Source of the DNA: Paracyclopina nana
Lineage: Eukaryota > Arthropoda > Copepoda > Cyclopoida > Cyclopettidae
Direction: 5' to 3'
Assembly (NCBI GenBank): GCA_019096065.1
Contig: JAGUCH010000007.1
Coordinates: forward strand, 6,470,501-6,534,500
Length of the DNA: 64,000 bases
Shown here: positions 35,462-48,600 of the stretch, in pieces
How the letters are laid out: every line of letters begins with the position of its first letter
How positions within the stretch are numbered: the stretch's first letter is position 1
The notes under the pieces: model-generated
Seen by the model: the letters and a program-made list of their open reading frames with translations, nothing else
Database searches by the model: none
What the model was told of the DNA's origin: nothing
Translations under genes and position numbers: made by a program

Positions 35462-36680
35462 AGGCATATGATCAACATTCCTCTCACTTTGCCTTGAATG
35501 AGAAGCGTTGAAGAGCCTACGTCACATCCAATATAAATAGCATGATCTGCAGCGTGGTTCTTTTCACTTGATATAATCTTCATTCAACTTTGCTGCCAGT
35601 TCCTCAAAATGGTTATCAAACTAGGACGGATTCAGTTTCCTTTGTCTTCGACTGTGCCCATTGAACGCTTGATTTTAATAGACCTGGAGAAGCAACTGTG
35701 GGTCCATTAGCAGTAGTATCTGGTGGGGGTCGACAAAAAATTAACTCGTTTAACTTTGCTGGACGTCTTCTGCTGTAACTTTGCAGAAAGTTTTTGGGAA
35801 GCCAAAGCAGGAGCTGGGTCTGTTCTTTATAGTGATGGAGATTAAGGCTGAAATTCTTCCTTTGGTGCAAAATAAGAACATCAGCAAGGAAGAAACGTAA
35901 GTGAGGCTAGGAGAGCAAAAAAATAGCAGTAGTAGGCTTGCTCTGGTGGATTCCAAGATTTATGGTCGACTAGTAGCTGTAGCCAGGACGCAGAAAACTG
36001 TGCGCTATAAAACAAAACCTTCCACAATTTTCTCTTCCTAAGGAAATTCCTTGCTCCTCTCTCACACACACAAAAGATATCCGCAGTAGTCTAATAACAC
36101 ACACTCTCGACGTACTCGTAAAAAGGAGCTGGCTTTGATCTTTCCTTTTCAAGTGATCTGACTGGCCCAACCAGAAATTATTCTCCCAAACTAGCTGATG
36201 ATAAAAAGGGGCATTTCTACAATGGAGGAAAATTGGCTTGATTCAGCAAGTTTTCCACTTGGCTGCTCTCTTTTGGCCACAAGGCACCATGGCACTAATC
36301 TGTTGCTCCTCTTGCTGAAGAATTTCGAAAATCTTGCATTGCTACTATCCAAAACATCCATTAGTTGATGATCTTGATGATGGTGATGCAGCATGACTTT
36401 ACGGTTGGCTTTTCCGGAGCAGCCCAATTGTTCTGTGGGAAAAAAGAAAAGAAAATATTATTACATGCTGACCTCCTCCATCTATCCTTGTCACCACCAT
36501 CACACTGCTGCAGCATAACTGGCCATCCACAGCAACATTCAATGATTTTTATTCCATTGTGGACGCCCAGAAGAAGCTAGCTAAGCAAGCTGGCTTCCTT
36601 AAAAATTCAATTAATTCCAACAACCTTGGAGCTCCTCCTCGCTACTTATGCATTGTGGCCTCTCGACTTCTTGAGTTGCG

Positions 36681-37505
36681 AGCTAATTTTTACCCAGAAG
36701 GCCTTCGCAAGGCCAGCAGAGCAAATACTGTAAAATGAATGGTGGATGTAAACACATGCATTGTAATCATGAAACATTGCTTAATGCTGTGCTTAAGATA
36801 TAAACCATGGATCATATTCGATGCTCAGTTTTTGTTGAAGGATGGACTTTTTTCAGCAAATCAACAATGCTCTGGATCAGACTCGATTGTCTTCGCTCAA
36901 TTATGTTTTCTGTTCTCAATACTGAAATCAAACTGATGAGTATGCTGTTGCCTAACAGGAAGATGCTCTGGATGAGGCTCTATTGTCATCGCTCAACTTT
37001 AGCCCGGTTCCAACAAGGAATATCAGCATAGTATAGTACCGTAAACCAGTTAAGTCAGGTTGGGCTGAGTGTGTGAGCAAGCTGTGACCTGAACATGCTA
37101 ATAAGTCAAGTTACGTCTCCTGGCTATGCTGATTTTACTTGTTGGAACCGGGCTTTTGTTTTCAGTTCTCAATACTGAAATCAAACTGATGAGTATGCTG
37201 TTGCCTATCAGCAAGATTTTCAAGCTAATTTTTACCCAGAAGGCCTTCGCAAGGCCAACAGAGCAAATACTGTAAAATGAATGGAGGACGTAAACACATG
37301 CATTGTAATCATGCAATATTGCTTAATGCTGTGCTTTAGATATAAACCATGGATCATATTTGATGCTCAGTTTTTGTGGAAGGATGGACTTTTTTCAGCA
37401 AATCAACAATGCTCTGGATGAGGCTTGATTGTCTTCGCTCAATTTTGTTTTCATTTCTCAATACTGAAATCAAACTGATGAGTATGCGCTTGCCTTTCGA
37501 CAAGA
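36681..37505. repeat. Local segmental duplication, about 275 bp, with partial middle copy
   Basis: 36681-36955 and 37223-37505 are closely similar, from GCTAATTTTTACCCAGAAGG through ATAAACCATGGATCATATT to the palindromic CTCAATACTGAAATCAAACT. A partial copy between them (about 36961-37006 plus 37156-37222) is split by the MITE at 37007-37155. Each copy carries one short palindromic element. Confidence 0.8.
37007..37155. mobile_element. MITE family 4 (AGCCCGGTTCC ends)
   Basis: Ends are AGCCCGGTTCCAACAAG and its complement CTTGTTGGAACCGGGCT. Inside are AATATCAGCATAG and CTATGCTGATTTT. TTT lies on both sides, and the uninterrupted sequence is seen in the neighbouring duplicate copies, which fixes the insertion point. 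It is related to 15294-15451. Confidence 0.85.
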
Positions 37506-39610
37506 TTTTCAGTGACTTTGTGTGTCTGAGCATATATTGTGTATACATACACGTGTATAAATGTACACATGCATTACATCAGTGACAAAGCAATCCCATC
37601 AAGATTAGCCATAGGTGGTGCCTAAATGTGAAAAGGAGAAGTGATCTGGAAGCTTGGATTTTGTAGCTTTTCCCCCCGGAAAACTGGTGCATTTTTCCTG
37701 GAAAAACTTGCTCCACATCATCGATCGATCATATCTAGAGTCTATCAAGCTAAATCGTGGCAAATGCTGTACGAAAGCTCAAAACCGCAAAAGTACAAGT
37801 TGACTTTGGATCAGCATTGCTTCACTTCTTCTTTCATATTGAATGAAGCTAGGAGAGCGCCCCCCAACTATGATACAGAACGAGTCCCACTACTTTTGGC
37901 CCCCAACAAAAAAAACCTAAACCACCCATAAAATTAATCACATTACCCAAATAACCTGCCAGATAAATTATGGCTTTCACTTTTATGCCTGACTTGATTG
38001 AAACTGTGTGTGTAAGGCTCATGAATCTGCACTCAGATATCCTCCTCAAATGGCCAGCCTTCATAGAAGATACAAGTGGTACAGCATGGTCCATCATCAT
38101 CATCATGAGCAGATATTAATAGTCCCTTATGGGACATGGGAGCTCTTTCCGCTTTCCACAGGACACATTTTGCATCAGCAGAGTGACGTTGAACGGCGGC
38201 GTCTCGCGGAGAGCAAGTAAGGCCAACATAGACAGCGCCAGCCAGCCTTTATGTTATATGCAGCTAGCAAAAGAGAAAGAGAGTAAGAAGAAGAAGAAGG
38301 CCATGGCACAACTGTGTACTACTGCTGTGAATTGGGCGCTCTCCGGCTCCTCCGCGAAGGCTCTTTGCTGGCTCTTCTCAACTTGCTCTCCTCACTCATC
38401 TGGCCTTGTTGGACTTAGCTGCTGCTGCTGCACCAAAAAGGCTCTTCAGTCCTTCCCTCTTCACCAGCTCCTCTGGTTCTGCTGTTACAAGTAGTGGTGG
38501 TGGCCTTTGGAACATTGGCAAAATGTGCCGGGCTCCCCAGCAGCATCTCAGCGCCAGCCGCTAGCGCCATGCACTGTTGTGACCCGTGCGCCCTCACAAT
38601 CAAAACAAACTTGCCCGCCGCGGCGCGACTCGCGCGCCAGTCCAACCCACTGCACTCGTAGAAACGCCCAGTTATCAGCTCTAATGCTACAGGCGGATCA
38701 GCTAGGCCTGTAGTGCATTACTTCTGCACCGGGATACATTCATTCATGTAAGGCTCTCCTTTAAAATCTGAATTTTTGCAGCTCGCACGGGCTCATTTGA
38801 AAGGGCGGGTTTTAATTGCTCTCAGCTGATGAAGAACTTGCTCATTTATGTATATGCAATCAAAAGGCAAGAAAGTCAGACTGTAAAGCTCTATACATAA
38901 ATACTCTTGGCGTGTAGTCGTACTTCTTTTATGTGTGCTGTATACATTCCAACATCATGCTGGCTTTAGCAGGTTTTAATGTCAAAGCACAACTATATAA
39001 CGTTCGTTTGCTTCTTCCATTTCCTGGGGGATTTCTCTTTTGAAAAGTTGCTGCTAGCTCCCCTTTTTTCTCTCCTGTGCGAGTGAGGATGAGGGAGGCG
39101 TGGCTTGTTCTGGCTATGACACATGTTCTTGATCCTTAACCAGATTAGCCTGTATCCCACCACACTAGTATATATGTTCATCTTCAAAGCTATTGATTAT
39201 TCATTTCTTTGTTAGTGAACCGAGCCAAGCTAAATTAAGTCAGCTTCCATGTACGATACACACATGTACCACCAAAGTGAGAAGTGAGTGGCATAAAGTA
39301 GCACGGGGGGAGGCAAAGTAGCATATGTACTACATTTACTCCTATGGCAGCTCTGTCATAATGAAAAGACACTGTTTTCAATGTGCATTTCGCGCCTAAA
39401 AAGTTTAGGAAAATCTTGACGCTAGCCAACGCTCTACTTTGCTGATTGCGTTCAGTTTCGAATACTGAAAACAAAGTTGAGAGATGCCAATCGAGTCTCA
39501 CTTTGGAGCGCGTTGATTTGTGTTCGCGCCTGCGCCAAAAAATGGCATCACACCCCAAAAACAAAAGTATCGCCATCCACTCATACATGACTTAAAATTG
39601 TTCTAGGTTG

Positions 39611-39631
39611 ATGCTGGTCGGCTATGGATGA
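39611..39631 (+). promoter_or_regulatory. Short upstream ORF overlapping the start codon of the four-repeat gene
   Basis: An ATG at 39611 opens a six-codon frame that ends in TGA at 39629-39631, overlapping the main ATG at 39624 in another frame. If the transcript includes it, ribosomes that start there would terminate just past the real start. This could lower or regulate translation. Confidence 0.4.
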
Positions 39632-42600
39632 CGATCCGATGATGGAGCCCAATTACGAATACAGTGACGCCGGCTACCCGGTGAAGGAGCCGGTGTCCTA
39701 CTTCGCCCTGCTCCTCCAGCAGCCCAACAAAGTGAGGCTGATCAACGTTGGCCCCGAGCTCGTCTCAGCCATCCAGGAGCGGCTGGAGCAGTTGGTCACC
39801 GTCGAGTCCTTCGGCTACGTGATCTTCAAGGACTACCTACAGACCAGCTTCACGGGCAGGTTCAACATCTACGACCTCGTCCTGGAGAAGCCCTACTTCG
39901 AGAAGCCCGAGGAGGACGGCAAGGCCCCGCCCTCAGTGACCAAGGAGGACATGACCTTGATCAAGGTCGCGTTTTGCCGTATCCTCGGCTCGCTGTTTTG
40001 CTACGGCTACGACGTGGTCGTCTCCTCGGATCTGGCTCGGGACTCCATGACGCACAGCTCAGTGTTTTTCCGGCTGCGGGACCCCCGCAGGGACCTATTT
40101 CCGGTTCACTACTACTCACACAAGTTCATTTGTGTCGCGCCTTACGGCATCGACTCCATCTTGCTCATCAATATTCCCAAAGTCACCGTCGAGCCCATCC
40201 TAAAGGTAAGATACGGACAAATACACTCTATAATTGTATCTGTCGGATACAGAAGGCTCGCGGATGTATCCAACTTTTCCCCTGATTGTGCCCACCCCCC
40301 GCTAGAATGTAGTGTATTTTTTGCAGTAGTGGGACATGAGAAGTGCAACAGCAGATTTTTTGCAATATCCTTGAGGACACATCCTTTCTCATTAACATCT
40401 GCAATCGAATTCTCTCCAGATCGTTGGTGGCAATTGCGCCAGTGTACTACTATAGTAGTGGCATGTGTTGAAGGTGCAAAATACATTTGGCAGAGACCAC
40501 GCGAGGTCCCAAAGGCCTTATAAAAAGGCCGATGACAACGCAGCCAGCGTAGAGGCTATCATGGCAATTGTAGTATTTGCAGGCATAAAAAGCTGGCTTT
40601 TATCGTCAACAACAACAGCAGCCAGAGCCAAACAACCAGTGAAGAAAAAGCTTTCTGCAGAAGGGGGGTGTTGCCATATTACATTTACAATGCTACTGCA
40701 ATGATGTAATGCAACATCATGGCTGAATTAAGGTTCTCGTAATTAGCACCCATTCATTCTGTCATGATTTATGATTGTATGGCATACAGACCGTGCTCCT
40801 ACTGCCAAAAGCCTTTCTTCATTTTTGAAGGAAAAAGCAACAACACTGCAGGGGATTTTGGGGACCCTCATGGATTTGAGCCAGGTGTGGCCTTAATTAA
40901 AAATAGTAGCTCAATTACATGCTTCAAGAAATGCCTTTAGACAATGTATGACGTCTTCACGATACTTTCGTTATTGGATGTAAGGTACTTTTTTGACGCA
41001 GTGGCGCTTACAAATCAATGAGTCTCAAAGTGAGACTCGATTGTCATCTCTCAACTTTGCGTTCAGTTTTGCAAACTGAAATTGAACAGCAACCTGGAAC
41101 GGCTGCTAGGAACAAGATTTTTTTTTTTAAATAAAAAGTGTATTTGCATATTGTTGATGTCGTCATCATCAGTGAGCAAATATGCTGCTCTCCTTTTTTG
41201 TCAATGCATATGGATTGTGTGGCCTCAACCTCCATTTGGAAGACTACTATATGGCATTTATAGTTGTCAAATAATTCTTCATTGTCAACATTAATATAAG
41301 AGAAGTTGTAGCGCAGGCGAAGTCTGGAGAAAGCTCTGACAAATGTGCATCGAGCTGGGAGAAACAATAGGGAAATGTCACCTTCAATGCTGCCAACAAT
41401 TGCTCACATTTGGCCTGAAACTTGATCTAGTAGCTGAAAGAGATTTGCGCGGATTGGAACAATAACCATTTCTGCTCTGATGCTACCATGTGAAGAAATG
41501 TTGCTTTCTCTCCCAAAGTGTTGCTTGGTTAATCTTCATCTTTGTTGACATTCAGCCAAGAATATTTACCAAAAGTTTCTGAGCTAGTGCTAAGTTTGGC
41601 TGCCACCACACTAGCTTGTGTACTACTATGTGTAGCAGCAAATACAGTTTTTGCCCAGCAGAAGCAAAAACCAGCGGAAAACTAATTTGCTCCATAGAAA
41701 CTACTTTCCTCTTTTCTACTGCTGGCTATAGCAAAAAAGTTATGCTAGGACACAACAATGATATTGGCATGCCTCTATATATGATGGCAACTTAATAAGT
41801 ACAGTACATACTGAAAAAATCATAAATCATTGGGTAAATGATTAATCAAATATGTTGGCATATAGAATCCGAGCAAGAGGTTGCTGCATATTCTGAAGCA
41901 CTTGAAAAATCTGGATTGAATTCAGTTTTCAAGTGTTGTTCAGTATTAGCAAAATTTAAAATAGTAAGCTGCATGTACTATAACATCAAAATCAGGGGGA
42001 TTTTTGTATCATTTGAGCAAAAGGAGCATTTAAATGCAATATGGCAGATAAGCAGCAAATACAGGCGAATTGCCAGTGGATACATAGCTGTTTGTATTCA
42101 CTAGAGGTAGGAGGAAATAGAGATGGGAGAAAAAGTATAGAGATGGGGAGAAACAACCGCGAAAATGTGGGCATTGTGTGTGTTGGTGGAAACACTTATG
42201 TGATCATTATTGAACTTGATGTTCTTGCTGCCGCTGCACTTTTTCTTGCTTCTACTATGTATTATAGTACTACTACGACGTACTTGGGCATTCTCATTGA
42301 GGGGTGATCCAATAAAACCTCCACCCATTCAAATTTATGCTCTTCTTAGCAGCAGTTGCAATTTTATGAGCAGAATTGCAGAGTTGACCCAAATTAGAAA
42401 GCCCGACCAATAATTATCACTTTTTTCGCATCACCCTCCATTTTCTGGCTCTCTTGTAGTATTATATGGTACAGTATATATGATGGCCTAATGCAAATAC
42501 TGCAGCACCACAGCCCGCCGATGCGCCACCCAAAATAGCATCAGCAGACTATGGAGGTTTTTTTGACCAGCGTTACCCAAGCAACATTTTGAATTCAGCA

Positions 42601-45600
42601 GCCTGAAATTTGAAAAGCTGAGGCTACAATAAAAAACGAGCTCGCAGCACTAAATTGGTGTGCTGAATATAGATGGCTAAATATGCTCTAAAAATAGCAC
42701 TACACACTCATTATTTCCTCTTCATCCACAAATAGACCAACTTTAATTTGATGGCATTTTTTTGTGGCATCTTGCACATCCTGAAATTCAACTCTGTAGT
42801 AGATTTCCACTGTAATTGCAGCAAATAATGCAGAGTCAGCAATTGGAAGATATGAGTTGTTGGCGTATCATTAGGGGCTTTTTGTTGGCACACACTCTAC
42901 CATGCAGTACAATATTGCTGCCTATATCTGTCTGACTGCTGTAAATAGATAGTTTTTGAAGTGCGCATCGTTTTATTATAGAGTGGAGGAGCAGCTTAAA
43001 GTATATGCATGGAAAAGGAATAGAAAGCACTTGTGGGGATCGGTGAGGGTAGAAAAATTGGCCCATTAATTCGTTGGCTGCTCAATATCTGCGAACGCGA
43101 GTATAGGGACCTTCTTCTCGATCCGCATTGCGCCCTTTATGATGCGCGTACGCGGTGGTGGTGTAACCTAGCCCATTTTCCACACTTTAGTAGCACTACG
43201 CTTGGTGGTCAGCTTTTTTATTTGCCTTTTTCTCCCAAGATCGATGGCCCACACCCATCAATCAAACCGACATTCAACCTTGGACCAATCGATCATGGCT
43301 TAAAAATGTCGCATTTTCGGCAAAAAGTTAGAGTCTACGCGGAGTGCAAGGCTGCAGCACTGCGTAGAGTCTGCCCGCCGACTGCGGCTGTTTTCTTTTT
43401 GTGCGCCGCTTCCATTAGGAAAACGAACGGCTTGACACGACTGGAGCATGCATTTTTTGACTGACACCTTTACAACAGACTCGCTGGAGCCTAAATGTAT
43501 GACAGATCTGTTGAGGCAGAAAAAAGGCAGAGTAGCAGGCTTTGTTGATGGGACACAGTTTTTGGACCGTAACATGGGCTCTTCCCATGGGAAAAAAGCT
43601 TCCTGCCATACATATGCTGCTGCAGACAAGGCATCCAAGTGAATGGCTTTCAAGCATATCCCCAACTGACTGACCATGAACTTTCAGGGCTCACCTGATC
43701 CCTGCGATGCAGCAACTTACATCTTATTATGCTACATGTACTGAAGGCTTCGCTTCAATATCTTTTCATGGTCCAAAAATGAGCTTGGAAACATTTGATT
43801 ACCTTGGCAAAACCTTGGTGAATATCAAAGTCCACAAGGGCTTTCTAATTATCCTGAAATTGCAAAGCTGTTATGCAGCAACAACTTTTGTTGGAAGGTG
43901 CCTTGATTAGCATTTTGAGGCCATATCCACGCGTGGACTGCAATTAATGCAGCCTCAAATGGTGGCCATTGAAGAGTTAGGTAAATATATATCGTAGTAT
44001 GTGGTGGCCTCAGCCGCTCACCCAAATTGAGTCGAGGCAGCCTCTAAAAGCATCAATGCGGCATCATGATACTCTCTCTCTCTCTCTTTACTCTCTCTGC
44101 TTCTGCCTATTTCACTATTTATTCTGTATAGCCATCTGGGAGCTTGCATTGAATTTGAATTCGAAATCATTCTGTGGAGGCAGCCGAAAAGGAGCAGCAG
44201 CAAGTTTCCACTCTCTCTCTCAATTGCTGCTGAAGTTTTTCCTTGCGCCCGAATTATTGTAGTATGCAGCAACTGCTTTCTAATGGATGTTGGTCACGAC
44301 ATTACGCGCCTTATTCCCACGTGCGTTTGCTTCCAGATCATTCATCTGACGTGGTCACCGGGCATCAAATCCAAGCAGACTTTGGCAGATGACGAGCGCT
44401 CAGTCTCAGTTGTCATTTCGCTGAAGTTGTCGGGGACTCCGTGGAACCAAGCCGTTTACAATTCAGGGAAAGCCACCATTCAAGCGAGGCTCATTATTTT
44501 GGAGGTCGCCAGAATATTGTCCCAGCACAAATGGCGATTTGCCGCAAATGTCAATTTCTGTGGAACCACCGACTCATTCTTCTTCCAGGTAATGGTTGCT
44601 TTTTGGCCGTTTCATGCCATATGGCTTTCTCCCAATATTTATCAATACGTGCTTTCTAATGGCCAACTAATTATGAAAAAATTAATTTCATAGATGTAAC
44701 TCTGAGCATTTGGTACATTTGATTAGCCAAGCAAGTGATGACAAGCTGAATAATTAATCCTTTGATCAGATGTCTTGCAGCAAAAAAGAGAAAGCCCATC
44801 TATTTTTTCAAAAGCATCCATCAGGAGCAACACAAACAGCATACTACTAGTATACAAGGGGAAAAAGGGGCCCACCAATATAAAAAGTTTTCCCCCCACT
44901 CCGTCCAGTGCATTATTTTTTGCTGCTCTTTTGTCAGTGGTGTCCCAACCTCGAAATGGAGGACGTCCGCTACTGCTCGCTGATTCTGTCCCGTTACGAC
45001 CGGTTAAGGCTGCTCCACGTGCCCTCTAGCTTGGTCTCGGTGATCAGGGAGTGCGTGAACAAGCAGTGGTACCTGCAGCTCCTCAAGCAGAAAGACTACC
45101 ACGGCACAACCGAGCTCAAATTGGGAGGCTGTCCTTGGTGGGCGGATGGCAATGACGCAGTGGAGGCCAGGTACTTCATCTCCAGCCTCGTTGGCAACCT
45201 CAAGTCCCATGGGTGGGAGGTTTGTGGCACGGTGGACTTGTCCAGACACAACAATGACAAGAGTACGTTCCTCCTGAGACAATGCCCGCCCTCCTTTGCG
45301 CCGCATATGTGTGTCAGCTTCAACAAGGCCAACCGGATCAGGCTTATTGTCAGCAGGTAAATTCTTGCATGGAATTTAGAAAGAAAATAATACTGTGGTG
45401 GTACATTTAAAAGTACTATATATGTATTTCTTAAGCAGGTGTATTTTGTGCATGAAATCTTACAGCTACAAAATCTCCTATTAAAAAACGTTTTAGGGCC
45501 TTGCTTATGAAGTGACAAAAGTGAGCTCTTATGATTTGAAATAAAAGCTATTTTATGCTACATGGCAAAAAAATGAACGTTTCGGGCGCTACGGCAATTT

Positions 45601-48600
45601 TTAAGGAATACATTTCCGTGGATACTGCATATAGTGGAGGAACTCAATGATATGAGGCTCGAATTGAGGCAGTGCCATACATTACTTCTGGCTGCCATAG
45701 TCATTTGACATGATATTAGTTATATGGGCCAATTTCGCTCTCAGAGATTTGGCAGCCGGAGGATCGAGGGCTTGCAAATTTCCTGTAAAGACATCTTCAG
45801 AATATAAGTAGCACATTTTTTGCCAATGAACATCAAGCTTGCTTCAAATTGAAATTGCAGCATGGATTTTTTTCGTGGATTGCCATAGGAAATGGGGATT
45901 TTCTCCCTTCCCTTCCTAAAGGCTAGAGCATAAAGGCCACTATCCTCGAGCTATTGCAGAGGCTTCCGCATTCATAATGTATTCAGAGTAGCAGTAACCT
46001 TTATACTGTGTTTCAGTTCCGAGATCAGCGAAGAGTCTGAGCTCCAGCTGACCACCAAGATGAACGAAGTCATCAAGCAGAGATGGGTTGCCCTAGGGCC
46101 TCGTAATTACGGCAAAAGCATTGAATGGAAGCTCGAAGGCGAACCTTGGGACACCGAAGGTCTCTACGCTGACCACACGCGCGGAGTCTATTTGCTTTGT
46201 TTGTTGCTTGAGGCCATCCAGCCTCTAGGATGGCGCCTCGTGTCATCAGCAGGTAACGATACATCAAAAAACTTTGTGAGGCCCCGCTCATCTATCATGC
46301 CTGGTGGCCTCTAAGGACCCAATTTAGAGGCCGCACATTTGCATACTACTACCAGCTAGCGCCCTTAACATCTGCCTTACATATGTACATTCATCTCATT
46401 CCTTATGGCCTGTTTTTTCTCATTAAGATAAGCTTTCATTAATTACAATTATGTGCTTATGTGTAAAAGTGAAAAATCCAATCCGATCTTTGGGAATTTG
46501 TGAAAAGCCTTTTTGCTCTAGCTAATTCCAAAACCTCAATTTCTTATTTATTAATTTCTCAATTGTCTCGACTAGCGCGCTGTAGTAACTAGTCTCGACT
46601 TACTCTTTAGCCCGTTCTCAGATTTTTCTAGCTAGGCTCCTATAATGTTAAGCAAGGCTCTTTGAAAGCGCATATCTCAACAACTACTGAGCCGATCGGC
46701 ACCAAACTTGATAGGATTTGTCAGGAGACCCTAATAATTGTTCATGAAGGCCGATTAGTGGAGGCCATTTTTACCGCTGTAAATGTTAAGCAAACCAGCG
46801 TTTCTTCACATTTTAAACTGCCTCTAGTTGGGGGCCTCGGATCTCAATCAAATTTGGCACACAGCCGTAGATAGTCTCACTGAAGAATCTTTCCAAGTTT
46901 GATTCCAATCGGCTCAGTAATACCTGAGGCATTCGCTTCCAAAGGGTCTTGCTTAACTTCAAAGAGCTTTGCTTAACTAACATGAGAACGGGCTTATTTC
47001 AATTGACCGAGCCAATTGCAACCTCATTTATAGCAACTTTCTAGCCAGCTGATATGGTGTAGTGTGAGCATTAGGAATAAGAGATCTATGGTCATTTTCC
47101 TCAAGGTAAATGAGATGTGAGGCCAGTAGAGAATATTGAGCATTAGCAGATGAGCCGAGCCTAATCCAAGCTGGTAGAAAGCATGCTAAAAAGCCACTGC
47201 TATACTCACCATTATTATGTGGCATCAAAGTTGGTCATCCTCATCATGATTCCCTTTGGCACCCTAACTTTCTCCTCCTTGTTGCAGACGTCAGTTCCAA
47301 GAACTTGGATGCCAATGAGCGAGGCTATGCCCTGATTGGCAAACCTGAAGATATGCACACGTGGTTCTTCCTCTACGACGAGTCCATGCGAGCCCTCGAG
47401 CCTGTGGACAACGATGGACACCACAACCACAACTACACCTCCATTGGAGGCGGCCCAAGAGCCAGGGGCGTGGACATGTCCGCCTCCATTTCAGTGCCCA
47501 ACCTCGATCAAAGTGAGGCCACGCCCTCCAACTTCAACTACAACTACAACTACAACCCCTATCACCAACCCCCACACTTGAGCCAACAGCAGCATCACCA
47601 GCAGAATTTCATGATGTACGGCCACGCCCAAAGCGTGACACACCCGCCCCCGCCCACCCCGCCCATCATGGACCACCTCGGCCACGCCCCGCACCACCAG
47701 TGTGGCGGCGGAGGGCTGAGTCAACACCACTCCCGATCCGTGCCCAGCGTGGCGGCAGCTGTGGCGGGCGCGTCGGGGGGCGTGACTCTGCATGGAGGAG
47801 GCGTGGCTGACCCGTATGCTTCTCGCACCTCGCTCAACCACGAAATCGCCGCAGCCGCAACTTCTTCATCTCGCCCACAAAGTCGGAGCAATCATCATTC
47901 TCACATTTGCCATCAGCAGGGATGTGATTATCCGTCTGGCTGAGCTCTTTTGAATTTTCGCGCCTTTTTCCGCCTCAAAGCGTTGCCGTTTGCCGGCGCG
48001 CCTTTTTGAACATCAACGCGCGCTCTCCTTTTAAACTTGAATAATAGTGGCATGATTTACTACTTTTTGCATGAGATGGTGGCTCTCTCTCACACATTTC
48101 AAACTTGGTTATTTTTCAAGCAAAAATCTGCTACATTTTTGCTGAGAATGGCTTATGTCATGCTGAAGTATGAAGGCATGCGTTTCTTAATATGTTATCT
48201 CTACTTCATGCTCATTGCAATATAATACTGCATCATCAACTTTCTAAGCATGCCACTATAAAATATAGATGTAACCAAAAATAATGTTAAAACCAAAAAG
48301 ATAAGAGGCACAAGCACTGAGAGACACAGCCTTCAGATAATCTCAACCCCAAATGCTCTAAAGAATCACCATGGAGGCAACTTTTACCAAGGGCAGCAAC
48401 AGCCTTGCCTGGCCAATGGCAGGTGTCAGTCCAGGCAACGAGTGCTAACCAGGCAAGCTTCAGCTGGTTCCTTGCCTCCGGATCACCCAAGTCACCAGAC
48501 TCACCATCCTCACCACTTCCATGCTCACCACCATGGACAGCAGCAGGAAATGTACAGCTTTGACCAGGATGGAGGCTACAAGAGCGATGGGGAGGCCTAC

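Larger units (their letters stand above)
35462..39600. other. Repeat-rich intergenic region, no gene recognised
   Basis: Between AOX and the large four-repeat gene. It contains a local duplication (36681-36955 and 37223-37505) with a partial middle copy, a nested MITE at 37007-37155, short palindromic elements near 36885, 37165, 37430 and 39430 (reverse), and a CA run near 36063. The GC-rich patch at 38480-38660 could be regulatory. Open frames here lack family features. A 5' UTR exon of the downstream gene may lie here, since a TTCTAG acceptor precedes its start. Confidence 0.45.

Noticed and set aside
36063..36073. CRISPR or satellite-like repeats anywhere in the window
   Set aside because: Repeats seen are dispersed transposon copies and short CA, CT, ATT or CG runs; no regularly spaced array exists.
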